From assembly GCA_947384055.1 (NCBI GenBank), contig CANDFO010000013.1:1-48531 (forward strand): a stretch of 48,531 nucleotides of DNA, written 5' to 3'. The translations under genes and the position numbers were made by a program. Numbering within the stretch: position 1 is the stretch's first letter; each line of letters starts with the position of its first letter. Positions 41,027-48,284 of the stretch are shown here, piece by piece. The notes under the pieces are model-generated. The model was not told the origin of the DNA and did not search any database. It saw only the letters and a program-made list of their open reading frames with translations. The DNA is from an uncultured Flavonifractor sp. (GTDB taxonomy: Bacteria > Bacillota > Clostridia > Oscillospirales > Oscillospiraceae).

Positions 41027-41225
41027 TGTCGAAAAAGGCTGGAGGCCTTTTTCGACAAAAGGGATACGGCCTGCCGCGCGCACCCTTTAGGCACACTTGC
41101 AGGCCGAGATGTGTCATTTTCGAGGCACATGTCCCCGAAAATGACCAATTTTGACTTTATTTTGCCGCCCTCGGGCGGCAAAACTCTGCGAGGCTTTCCC
41201 GTGGGGGAAGTTTTTTGATAGACTG
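41027..41225 (+). repeat. Family B repeat, copy B3
   Basis: 199-bp copy, the most complete in plus orientation: TTGTCGAAAAAGGC/GCCTTTTTCGACAA stem, GGCCTGC/GCAGGCC stem, GTCATTTTCGAGG/CCCCGAAAATGAC stem (loop CACATGT), TTTGCCGCC/GGGCGGCAAA stem, and CTTTCCC/GGGGAAG followed by a T-run. It is sandwiched between two identical 35-base hairpins. With them it accounts for the 328-base gap 40966-41293. Confidence 0.9.
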
Positions 41226-41260
41226 AGTCGGGACCACCCGTTATACGGGTAGTCCCGACT
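41226..41260. terminator. Hairpin right of B3 (terminator of DUF342 gene)
   Basis: Second, identical 35-base copy of the 40987-41021 hairpin; on the minus strand it follows the DUF342 gene's stop by 33 bases. Confidence 0.8.
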
Positions 41261-41282
41261 GCTTTTATCCTGTGGCTCTCTT

Positions 41283-41296
41283 AGAGCCTGTATTCA
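41283..41296. repeat. Family A end fragment, A4
   Basis: AGAGCCTGTATTCA is identical to the first 14 bases of copy A2, preceded by TT; the rest of the element is missing. Its last TCA is the minus-strand stop codon (TGA) of the DUF342 gene. Confidence 0.5.
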
Positions 41297-42877
41297 CTTT
41301 AAGAGTATCTTATTCTCCTCCACGTGGATATTGCACTGTTCCTCCACGGTGGTGATCTCCGCCGCCAGTCTGCCGATCTGGACATCCAGAGAGGGGTACA
41401 GCTTCTCGCACCGGATTTTGCCCTCGCTCTTCCTGTCCAGTATCTTATTGACCGCCTTCAGCTCGGCCGTCAGCGCCTCCCGCTTTTCCACATACAGGTC
41501 CCGCTGCTCCAGCAGCTGTTCCAGCAGCTGCTGTTCGCCCTCCGAAATCCGGGGACCTTTCTTCCGCAGGCTGGTAATGGGCTCCCACAGCCTTTCAAAG
41601 GTTGACTGCGCGTCAGCCAGCTCCGCCTTAAGCCGCTTCCAGGACTCCGGAACCAGCGGGGGATAGCCCACGGAAACCTGACTGCGGCCTCCGGCCAGAT
41701 TTCCAATCCGCAGACACAGGATGCTGTCTTCCGCCCGTATCAGGCTGTCTGCAATCATTCCGCGTCCGGTCATGACATAAACCGTTCCACCGCAGTGAAT
41801 CGTGCTGTTCAGAATGGTCTCCGCGATTACGCTGGTCCCGGCGTTGATATCCGCCCATTCCACTGCCGGGGACTGCACCTGACAGGCCGCTTTTAAAAAG
41901 GTCTTGTCCTTTGTCCCGTAGACGCCTTGCTGGACACGGATGGTTCCGCCAGTGGAGACCACGCTGGCCTGCCCCATTTTTCCGTTGATCACAATATCGC
42001 CGGAGGCCTCTACATCAACCCCGCCGTCCACATTTCCGCCCACATAGAGATTGCCCGAAATCCGGAGCGTACCCTGAAACTGGTCTAAATCGCCGTCAAT
42101 AATCTTCTGCTCGTGGATGCAGAACCGGTCGTTTTCCATGTACAGAATTCCATCCACGCTAGCTGTCAGAGCCTGTCCGCCCCTGCTGACTGCGGTGTTG
42201 TTCCCCTGGGGTACACAGGCGCTGACGGCCTGCGGACAGGGCAGAAACTGCCCGGTCACATCCATGCCGTCCGTCCCCGCCCTTGGGAGCCGTATCAGGC
42301 AGATGACAGTTCCCTTCCGAATGGGCTGCAGCTGCATGTCCTCCCCAAAATCCGCATGACTTCCGCTCTGCATTTCCAGGCGCATATTCCTGCGCCGCTG
42401 GAAAAGCTCCGTCACCCTGCCGTCTTCCCCTGCCTGGGGCGGCTTTCCCCGTGCTACCGGAAATATATGGAGATATCCGAGCGCAAACTCCCGGGGAATA
42501 TCCTCCTGTAAAACGCCATACTTGATACCCTCGTAGTGTATATCCTCCAAAAACTCATTCAGGGTAATCTCTTCCCCATCGTTCTCCGGGGGAAGCAGGC
42601 ACGCATAGGCGCTCATCCGGTCCTGTGACAGAAAAAACTGCGCCTGTGCTTTCATGGGCTGGAGCTCGTCTATTGCTTTCTTATAGCGGGCTCTGCACGC
42701 TTCTTTTAACGCCCAGACAAAATTCTCCACAGTTTTGCTGTCGTCCGGATATTGCTCCTTTGCCTCTTTCCCTGACGTATCCAGCGCTGAAAATGTCCTC
42801 ATGTAGGGAACCGAGGGAAAAAATTTCCCCTTCTGCTCGCCCGCTCCCTTGGGAATTAAACGGTCAAAGAACGACAT
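41294..42877 (-). CDS. DUF342 / FapA family protein
   Basis: 527-aa DUF342 (FapA-like) protein. The N-terminal ~200 residues are of mixed structure. The centre (~215-400) is a right-handed beta-helix with ISGNLYVGGNVDGGVDVEASGDIVINGKMG and later STIHCGGTVYVMTGRGMIA, typical of the polymer-forming FapA/bactofilin-like fold. The C-terminus (~415-505) is a coiled coil. FapA proteins are tied to flagellar or envelope assembly in some species, but no flagellar genes are here. ATG 42877 (MSFFDRLIPKG) follows GGGAG six bases upstream; the earlier in-frame Mets overlap that site or repeat C2. Confidence 0.87.
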   Translation of the reverse strand: MSFFDRLIPKGAGEQKGKFFPSVPYMRTFSALDTSGKEAKEQYPDDSKTVENFVWALKEACRARYKKAIDELQPMKAQAQFFLSQDRMSAYACLLPPENDGEEITLNEFLEDIHYEGIKYGVLQEDIPREFALGYLHIFPVARGKPPQAGEDGRVTELFQRRRNMRLEMQSGSHADFGEDMQLQPIRKGTVICLIRLPRAGTDGMDVTGQFLPCPQAVSACVPQGNNTAVSRGGQALTASVDGILYMENDRFCIHEQKIIDGDLDQFQGTLRISGNLYVGGNVDGGVDVEASGDIVINGKMGQASVVSTGGTIRVQQGVYGTKDKTFLKAACQVQSPAVEWADINAGTSVIAETILNSTIHCGGTVYVMTGRGMIADSLIRAEDSILCLRIGNLAGGRSQVSVGYPPLVPESWKRLKAELADAQSTFERLWEPITSLRKKGPRISEGEQQLLEQLLEQRDLYVEKREALTAELKAVNKILDRKSEGKIRCEKLYPSLDVQIGRLAAEITTVEEQCNIHVEENKILLK

Positions 42878-42911
42878 TCTCATCTCCCGCCTTTTCTTGA
42901 GCCTAGTATTG

Positions 42912-42980
42912 ATATAGTCGCCGCAGTTGAAAAAGCGCAAAATGCGTTTATCCTGAAAAACGGCGCAGCCGTTTTTCAGG
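42912..42980 (-). repeat. Family C repeat, copy C2
   Basis: The first 35 bases (42912-42946) are the exact reverse complement of 6336-6370. A perfect 13-bp hairpin follows, CCTGAAAAACGGC-gca-GCCGTTTTTCAGG (42952-42980), of the same short-loop style as in array C1. It would lie in the 5' leader of the DUF342 mRNA. Confidence 0.8.
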
Positions 42981-43115
42981 CGTGCTGCCCGCCCGTGTGC
43001 GCGGCGCGCGATATCTGACGTTCAAATCCAAATCAAGGCCGCCGAGCGGCCTACCCAAACTTCCCGCCTGGGCGCTTGAACGAAATCCGTGCTTCTTTTC
43101 CATTTACTTGATTAT

Positions 43116-43144
43116 ATCATATCATTTCTATGAAAAATTATCAA
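43116..43144 (-). promoter_or_regulatory. DUF342 promoter
   Basis: Minus strand TTGATA (43144-43139), 17-base spacer, TATGAT (43121-43116). It predicts a leader of about 230 bases. Confidence 0.6.
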
Positions 43145-43211
43145 CTACTATTCCGTCGCTTCTCAGCGCCTGTTTGTCGTATCAACACAGCCCCCTTCTC
43201 CCGCGGGGCTC

Positions 43212-43240
43212 TTGCATTTTGCGGGACAGTGTGGTATACT
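43212..43240 (+). promoter_or_regulatory. Promoter of the CNNM/CorC gene
   Basis: TTGCAT (43212-43217), 17-base spacer, TATACT (43235-43240). Confidence 0.7.
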
Positions 43241-43246
43241 GACAGG

Positions 43247-43405
43247 CAGAAAGCTATGATAAGGAGACGGTGATCCCCAGTGGATGAACCTCCGCCTGGA
43301 TTAAAAACTACATAGCAATCCAGCGGGACAGCCTTAGCCGGTGTGGATAAGGCTGTCCTTTCCTGCGTAAAATCTAAAACAGAAAGCTGAGTTGATCGCA
43401 TTTCT
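43247..43405 (+). promoter_or_regulatory. Structured mRNA leader of the CNNM/CorC gene
   Basis: About 160-base leader with a stem CCGCCTGGATT/AATCCAGCGG near 43290-43326 and a perfect 11-bp hairpin GGACAGCCTTA/TAAGGCTGTCC (about 43327-43360) followed by TTTCC, like an attenuator. I could not match it to any riboswitch class I know. Confidence 0.45.
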
Positions 43406-44671
43406 ATGTTGGACAGTACCAGTATTACCATGCTCGCGGCGCTCGTCTGCCTGATTGTGCTGTCGGCGTATTTTTCCGCCACCGAGACGGCGTTCTCCTC
43501 TCTGAACCGGGTCCGTCTGCGCAGCAAGGCGGAGTCCGGCGACCGGCGGGCTGCCAGAGCCCTGGCGCTGGCGGAGGACTATGACCGCCTGCTCTCCACA
43601 ATTCTCATTGGAAATAATATTGTCAATATTGTAGCGACCACCGTCTCCACGCTCTTTTTCACCCAGCTGCTGCCGGTGTACGGACCCACGGTCTCCACCG
43701 TGGCGCTGACCCTGGTAATCCTGATATTCGGCGAGATTTCGCCCAAAAGCCTGGCCAAGGAGAGCCCGGAGCGGTTTGCCATGTTCTCTGCGCCTCTGTT
43801 GGGACTGTTTATCAATCTGCTGCGTCCGGTGAATTTTCTCTTCTCCCAGTGGAAGCGGCTGCTGTCCCGGCTGTTCCGCAGCCAGGGGGACGAGGGCATC
43901 ACGGAAGAAGAGCTGATCACTATGGTAGACCAGGCAGAGGACGAGGGTGGGCTGGACCAGCATGAGAGCGAGCTCATCCGTGCGGCCATTGAGTTCAACG
44001 ACCTGGAGGTGGAGGAAATCCTCACCCCCCGGGTAGACATCGCCGCAGTGGAGGACACCGCCACTGCCGAGGAGATCGCCAGGTGCTTCGCGGAAAACGG
44101 ATATTCCCGCCTGCCGGTATATCACGAGGACATCGACGATATCGTGGGCGTTATCCATGAAAAAGACTTCTACTCCGCCCGCTACCGCGGGCAGTCGGAT
44201 GTAAGTGCTCTGGTCAGCCCGGTGCTCTACACCACCGGCAACACGAAGATCTCCGACCTTCTGCGGATTCTCCAGCGCCAGAAGGCCCACATGGTTATCG
44301 TGGTGGACGAGTATGGCGGCACGGAGGGCCTGGTCACGCTGGAGGACATTGTGGAGGAGCTGGTGGGCGAGATTTGGGACGAACACGACGAAGTGGTGGA
44401 GCAGTTCCAGAAACAGGAGGACGGGAGCTACATCATCTCCTGCGGCGCTGATCTCAGCGACCTGTTCGATCTGTTCTCCATCTCCGGCGAATGTGACGCC
44501 AATACCGTCTCCGGCTGGGTGATGGAGCAGGTAGGCCGGGTGCCCGAAGAGGGAGACCGCTTTGTGTGTGAGGGTCTGGACGTAACCGTGACAAAGGTAG
44601 ACCACCGCCGGGTGATGGAGATTCGGGTTGTGGTTCTGCCGGAGGAGCCCCCGGAGGAAAGTTCCGGCTGA
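43406..44671 (+). CDS. CNNM/CorC-type transporter (hemolysin family)
   Basis: 421-aa HlyC/CorC family membrane protein. The N-terminal CNNM (DUF21) domain with three or four helices (~5-150) has the pattern SATETAFSSLNRVRL and GEISPKSLAKESPERFA. A CBS pair (~205-330: VEEILTPRVDIAAV, VVDEYGGTEGLVTLEDIVEELVGEIWDE) and a CorC_HlyC C-terminal domain (~340-420) follow. Such proteins export or regulate Mg2+ or other divalent cations; the hemolysin name is historical. ATG 43406 has no good RBS, which fits control by the leader. It is monocistronic, with a strong terminator at 44734. Confidence 0.93.
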   Translation: MLDSTSITMLAALVCLIVLSAYFSATETAFSSLNRVRLRSKAESGDRRAARALALAEDYDRLLSTILIGNNIVNIVATTVSTLFFTQLLPVYGPTVSTVALTLVILIFGEISPKSLAKESPERFAMFSAPLLGLFINLLRPVNFLFSQWKRLLSRLFRSQGDEGITEEELITMVDQAEDEGGLDQHESELIRAAIEFNDLEVEEILTPRVDIAAVEDTATAEEIARCFAENGYSRLPVYHEDIDDIVGVIHEKDFYSARYRGQSDVSALVSPVLYTTGNTKISDLLRILQRQKAHMVIVVDEYGGTEGLVTLEDIVEELVGEIWDEHDEVVEQFQKQEDGSYIISCGADLSDLFDLFSISGECDANTVSGWVMEQVGRVPEEGDRFVCEGLDVTVTKVDHRRVMEIRVVVLPEEPPEESSG

Positions 44672-44733
44672 GCCTTTTCAAAAAAGGACCGGAGAAAACT
44701 TGACATGCGGCCGCTCTTCATGCTCAAATGATA

Positions 44734-44780
44734 TAAGCCGCTCCCGGAGCCGGAACATATCCGGCTCCGGGAGCGGCTTA
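44734..44780. terminator. Bidirectional terminator
   Basis: 21-base perfect stem (44734-44754/44760-44780) with core GCCGCTCCCGGAGCCGGA, AT-rich at the base on both sides. It separates the convergent CNNM and Cys-rich genes. Confidence 0.9.
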
Positions 44781-44803
44781 TTGTCATGCGCGGCCGACTC
44801 TGG

Positions 44804-45121
44804 TCAATCCTGGGCTTCGTCACGGTGCTGCTCCAAAAGGCGCATGGCCTCTGTGAGCGCCTGAAACCGTTCCGTGATGTAGCCGTAGCTCTCCTTTTTG
44901 TGGGGCAGGAGACAACGGGAGCAGTCTTTAATTCCATTGTCCAGATAGGTGAAGTTACCTCCGCAGTTCCGCCCCAGAGCGTACAGCGGGCAATAGCAGA
45001 ACAGGCAGTTGAAGGGCTCGCCCTCCGGCACCGTGTGGCAGGGGAAATATTCGCAGTCCTTGTTGCAAAAATAGGAAAAGCCCTTGCCTGCCCAGTAGGG
45101 GGCATCCGGAGTACTGCACAT
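44804..45121 (-). CDS. Cysteine-rich small domain protein
   Basis: 105-aa protein with nine or more Cys in its first ~75 residues: FCNKDCEYFPCH, NCLFCYCPLY, RNCGGNF, DCSRCLLPH. This matches the cysteine-rich small domain family (PF04071 type), probably a zinc or iron-sulfur module; in some Clostridia it is fused or adjacent to cobalamin or threonine-phosphate enzymes, but not here. ATG 45121 (MCSTPDAPYW) has AAAGGAG eight bases upstream; GTG 45130 is too close to it. Confidence 0.85.
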   Translation of the reverse strand: MCSTPDAPYWAGKGFSYFCNKDCEYFPCHTVPEGEPFNCLFCYCPLYALGRNCGGNFTYLDNGIKDCSRCLLPHKKESYGYITERFQALTEAMRLLEQHRDEAQD

Positions 45122-45172
45122 AAAATTCACTCCTTTTTATTGATTGTCTTCGGTCAGAGGCGCGGCGGTCTC

Positions 45173-45259
45173 AAAACCTGTATCCTATAACCGGGGAACG
45201 CCGGATGGGAGCGGGCTTTTCCCGCCAGACAGCGCTCAGCGGCTGTGCGTACAGATCCT
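45173..45259. repeat. Family A repeat, copy A3 (internally deleted)
   Basis: 87-bp remnant. The first ~58 bases (AAAACCTGTATCCTATAACC ... CCCGCCAGACA) align to the left arm of A1/A2. They are joined to the right end GCGGCTGTGCGTACAGATCCT, so about 76 internal bases are missing. The right end abuts the stop codon of the ABC transporter gene. Confidence 0.72.
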
Positions 45260-47013
45260 CAGACGGACACCGAGCGCTGCGCCTCGTACAGCCGGGCATA
45301 AGTTCCGCCTTTCGCCATCAGCTCCTCGTGGGTGCCCTCCTCCTGGATGCCGCTGCCGTCAATAACGATGATCCGGCTGGCTGAGCGGATGGTGGACAGG
45401 CGGTGAGCGATAATCAAGGTGGTCCGGCCCCTGGCCAACTCGTCAAAGGCCCCCTGGATGCGGGCCTCTGTGACGCTGTCCAGGGCGGAGGTAGCCTCGT
45501 CCAGGATCAGAATAGGCGGATTTTTCAGGAAAATCCGGGCAATGCTGATGCGCTGCTTCTGCCCGCCGGAGAGCATGGCGCCCCGCTCGCCCACATAGGT
45601 CTGGAACCCCTTGGGCATTTCCAAAATGTCCTCATAGATTTCCGCGCGCTTGGCGGCCTCGATAACCTCGGCTTCAGTGGCATCGGGGCGGCCATAGCGG
45701 ATGTTGTCATAGATGCTCCCCGCAAAGAGAAACACATCCTGCTGGACAATGCCGATGTGCTCCCGCAGCGCATGCTGTTTGAGCCCCCGGATGTCCCGGC
45801 CATCCAGAAGGATACGGCCGCCGGTGACATCGTAAAACCTGGGGATCAGCTGGCACAGGGTAGACTTGCCGCCCCCGGAGGGGCCCACCACCGCCACAGT
45901 CTCACCGGGGCGCACATGAAGGGTCACATGCTCCAGCACCGGCTCTTCGGAGGACTCGTAACGGAAGGTAACGTCGTCAATGAGAATATCCCCCGTTACC
46001 TCTGTCACTTCCTGGGCGTCGGGGGCGTCCTGAATGTCCGGCTCCACCCGCATCAGCTCCACAAAGCGCTTGAAGCCGGCCATCCCCTGCATGAACTGCT
46101 CCACAAAGGCGGAGAGCTTGCGGATTGGGGTGATAAAGGTGGTAACATAGAGGGTAAAGGTGGTCAGGTCAATCAGGTCCATTTTCCCCTGCATGATCAT
46201 GTAGCCGCCAAAGGCGATGACCAGCACGCTCATGATGCCCATACAGAATTCCAGACCGGACTGGTAAGTGGCCATCGCTCTGTAGTAGCCCCGCTTGGCC
46301 CCCCGGAACAAGTCGTTGGCGTGCTGGAATTTGGCGCTCTCCGCCGCCTCGTTTGCGAAGGCTTTTGCGGTGCGCATCCCGGAGATGGAGGATTCCACCT
46401 CCCCGTTGATTCCCGCCAGCTTTACCTTAACCTCAGTGGAGGCGGACATCATCCACCTGCGGGAGAATACGGTAAAGAGGAGAAAGAGGGGAATTACCGC
46501 AAAAACAATCAGGGCCAGCTCCCAGCGGATGGTGAGCATAATGGCGAAGGCGCCGATCAGGGTAACGGAGGAGATAAACAGGTCCTCCGGGCCGTGGTGG
46601 GCCAGTTCGGTAATCTCGAAGAGGTCTCCCGTGACCCGGCTCATAAGCTGTCCGGTGCGGTTTTTGTCATAGAAGGCAAAAGACAAATCCTGCATATGGG
46701 TGAACAGGTCCCGCCGGATATCCGCCTCCATTCGCACCCCCAGCAGATGCCCCCAGTAAGCGACGACAAAATAGAACACGCTTTTCAGCACATAAGCCGC
46801 GACCAGGGCCGCCATCACCAGGAAAAAAGCCTGAAAAAGTTTACCGGGCAGCAGCTCCCCCATGGCAAACCGGGACACAAACGGAAAGGCCAAATCGATC
46901 AGTGAAATGCAGAGGGCGCAGGCCATATCCATGGCAAAGATTTTCCAATGCGGGCGGTAATAGGAGGCAAATATGCGCAGATAACCGCTTTTTTTCATCC
47001 GTTCCGGAGTCAT
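45259..47013 (-). CDS. ABC transporter, fused permease and ATPase (exporter type)
   Basis: 584-aa half-transporter, MsbA/LmrA-like. The six-helix ABC exporter membrane domain is at ~25-320. The nucleotide-binding domain has Walker A GPSGGGKST (377-385), Q-loop VQQDVFLFAGS, signature LSGGQKQRISIARIFLK, Walker B ILILDEATSALD and H-loop IIAHRLST. All catalytic elements are intact, so a homodimer should work. Substrate unknown. ATG 47013 lies 11 bases from GAGGAG; ATG 46998 is an alternative, and the longer frame to 47085 covers the promoter. Promoter TTGACA-18-TATACT. Its stop abuts A3. Confidence 0.93.
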   Translation of the reverse strand: MTPERMKKSGYLRIFASYYRPHWKIFAMDMACALCISLIDLAFPFVSRFAMGELLPGKLFQAFFLVMAALVAAYVLKSVFYFVVAYWGHLLGVRMEADIRRDLFTHMQDLSFAFYDKNRTGQLMSRVTGDLFEITELAHHGPEDLFISSVTLIGAFAIMLTIRWELALIVFAVIPLFLLFTVFSRRWMMSASTEVKVKLAGINGEVESSISGMRTAKAFANEAAESAKFQHANDLFRGAKRGYYRAMATYQSGLEFCMGIMSVLVIAFGGYMIMQGKMDLIDLTTFTLYVTTFITPIRKLSAFVEQFMQGMAGFKRFVELMRVEPDIQDAPDAQEVTEVTGDILIDDVTFRYESSEEPVLEHVTLHVRPGETVAVVGPSGGGKSTLCQLIPRFYDVTGGRILLDGRDIRGLKQHALREHIGIVQQDVFLFAGSIYDNIRYGRPDATEAEVIEAAKRAEIYEDILEMPKGFQTYVGERGAMLSGGQKQRISIARIFLKNPPILILDEATSALDSVTEARIQGAFDELARGRTTLIIAHRLSTIRSASRIIVIDGSGIQEEGTHEELMAKGGTYARLYEAQRSVSV

Positions 47014-47055
47014 GCGGAACAACACTCCTCTCTGGCGTGTAAAAAACACCCTATC

Positions 47056-47085
47056 AGTATATCTCGGAGGGGCGTTCCTTGTCAA
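47056..47085 (-). promoter_or_regulatory. ABC exporter promoter
   Basis: Minus strand consensus TTGACA (47085-47080), 18-base spacer, TATACT (47061-47056). Confidence 0.7.
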
Positions 47086-47432
47086 CAGCCGGATGGCGCC
47101 TGGGAACGTTCAGGGACAGGGTCAGCGGTAAAGAGAGAAAAAAGAAACGACCGCCTGTGGCAGTATCATTAATTTAAGGAAGTTTTCTAAAATATAGGCA
47201 AAAAAAGTTCACTAATTTCCCAAAATCGGAAAACAGGAACTCTTTGATGACTAATTTCGGCGTGTTATGTCTTAACTTGATGACATATGTAAGCGTGTCT
47301 TTCTCTTCGGAGTGCCTGCCCAGTTTAGAAGCGCCGGTTTCCAGAGCCGCGCCCGAAACCGAACCGCAACCCTGCGCAGCGGTTGTGATTTGGAGAAGAG
47401 CCACGGCAAAATGAGTGAGAGGTGACTTTTGC

Positions 47433-47469
47433 AAAAAGTCGCCGCGAACGATATGACGTCCGCGGCGAC
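47433..47469 (-). terminator. tRNA-Gly terminator
   Basis: On the minus strand GTCGCCGCG (47469-47461) pairs with CGCGGCGAC (47446-47438), followed by TTTTT. It lies one base past the tRNA CCA end. Confidence 0.88.
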
Positions 47470-47470
47470 G

Positions 47471-47544
47471 TGGAGCAGGTAAAGGGAATCGAACCCTCAT
47501 ATTCAGCTTGGGAAGCTGACGTTCTGCCACTGAACTATACCTGC
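47471..47544 (-). tRNA. tRNA-Gly (anticodon CCC)
   Basis: 74 nt with CCA encoded. Acceptor stem GCAGGTA/TACCTGC (seven pairs), discriminator T. D-arm TAGTTCAGTGGCAGAAC; anticodon stem TCAGC/GCTGA with loop TTCCCAA, so the anticodon is CCC (reads GGG); T-arm GAGGG-TTCGATT-CCCTT. Discriminator U and the D-loop form fit bacterial tRNA-Gly. Its own terminator follows (47433-47469). Confidence 0.95.
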
Positions 47545-47734
47545 ACAGTATTAACTTGGGCATACGCTTATACAGAACGCTCCCTGCGGTTCTGCTGTGA
47601 AATACAGCGACATCAATGAATTTAATTTAGTTTAGCATAAGGCGTCCCAATTTGCAAGACATTTTTTTGTCGATTTTTAGGGTGTTGATTTTTCAGGGGC
47701 CGCGCCCGCCAATGAGACGCAGTTCAAAAAAGAC

Positions 47735-47763
47735 TTGCGGTGGGCCATAAAAAATGATATATT
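47735..47763 (+). promoter_or_regulatory. Promoter of the Fur-family gene, with downstream inverted repeat
   Basis: TTGCGG (47735-47740), 17-base spacer, TATATT (47758-47763). AATTAT-TG-ATAATT (about 47776-47789) lies just downstream and could be an autoregulatory operator; it does not fit the 7-1-7 Fur or PerR box exactly. Confidence 0.6.
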
Positions 47764-47807
47764 AGTAACAGGAATAATTATTGATAATTTTTCAGGGGAG
47801 AAAAAGG

Positions 47808-48233
47808 ATGAACGGTACACGCTATTCCCGCCAGCGGGAGTTGATTTACGAGGCTGTAAAAGGGAGCGGCCAGCATCCGACGGCCGAGATGGTCTACCGC
47901 TGGCTCAAGCCCGCCAATCCCAGCTTAAGCCTGGGTACGGTCTACCGCAATCTGAACCTGCTGACAGAGGAAGGGCGGATTGTACGCATGGCCTTTCCTG
48001 TGGAGCGCTACGATGCTGACACCAGCCTGCACACCCACTTCCGCTGCGACCGGTGCGGGGGCGTATTTGACCTGAACATCCCCTACGACCACAGCCTGGA
48101 CCAGCGGGCCCTGCCGCTCACAGAGCACCGGGTCGTCAGACATGAGGTGCTTTTCCACGGCGTATGCATTCACTGCGGGCAAGCGCATGACGCGGACGCC
48201 AGGCGCTCTTCCGGCGCGGCCGGCCATCCATAA
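47808..48233 (+). CDS. Fur-family metalloregulator (PerR/Fur-like)
   Basis: 141-aa Fur superfamily repressor. N-terminal winged helix (TRYSRQRELIYEAVKGSGQH, TAEMVYRWLK, LSLGTVYRNLNLLTEEG), then a C-terminal metal-binding/dimer domain with HTHFRCDRCGGVFDL and VCIHCGQ. The two CxxC pairs suggest a structural Zn(Cys)4 site, as in PerR and Bacillus Fur. Whether it senses peroxide (PerR) or iron (Fur) is not decidable by eye. ATG 47808 follows GGGGAG; an upstream in-frame ATG at 47781 lacks an RBS and would remove the inverted repeat from the leader. Hairpin 48243-48284 follows. Confidence 0.9.
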   Translation: MNGTRYSRQRELIYEAVKGSGQHPTAEMVYRWLKPANPSLSLGTVYRNLNLLTEEGRIVRMAFPVERYDADTSLHTHFRCDRCGGVFDLNIPYDHSLDQRALPLTEHRVVRHEVLFHGVCIHCGQAHDADARRSSGAAGHP

Positions 48234-48242
48234 GCATAAGAT

Positions 48243-48284
48243 AAGCAGGAAGGCTATGACCTGATGGTCATAGCCTTCCTGCTT
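48243..48284. terminator. Hairpin after the Fur-family gene
   Basis: 19-base perfect stem AAGCAGGAAGGCTATGACC (48243-48261) and complement at 48266-48284, loop TGAT. No long U-tract. The following CAGACTGTCG (48285-48294) matches the end of family B. Confidence 0.75.

Larger units (their letters stand above)
42878..43405. other. Divergent intergenic region, DUF342 / CNNM
   Basis: 528 bases without a gene. It holds family C copy C2 (42912-42980), the DUF342 promoter (43116-43144), an AT-rich stretch (43095-43155) and the CNNM promoter (43212-43240) with its 160-base structured leader. Confidence 0.7.
47014..47470. other. Intergenic region, ABC exporter / tRNA-Gly
   Basis: 457 bases. The left part has the ABC promoter (47056-47085). 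An AT-rich stretch (47160-47300) and a GC-rich stretch hold no recognisable gene; the long minus-strand open frame through this region starts in the tRNA and looks spurious. The right end is the tRNA terminator. Confidence 0.6.

Noticed and set aside
43247..43405. Assignment of the CNNM leader to a known riboswitch
   Set aside because: I compared it from memory with M-box, yybP-ykoY, NiCo, ZTP, preQ1 and c-di-GMP consensus features and none fits.
47160..47470. Integrated element at the tRNA-Gly 3' end
   Set aside because: The tRNA has its CCA and terminator in normal order and I see no integrase or repeated tRNA 3' end nearby.
47174..47563. 129-codon minus-strand open frame across the tRNA region
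   Set aside because: It begins inside tRNA-Gly, crosses the tRNA terminator and has no RBS or recognisable domain.
47776..47789. Exact Fur or PerR box upstream of the Fur-family gene
   Set aside because: The inverted repeat is 6-2-6 rather than 7-1-7, so only a generic candidate operator is reported.
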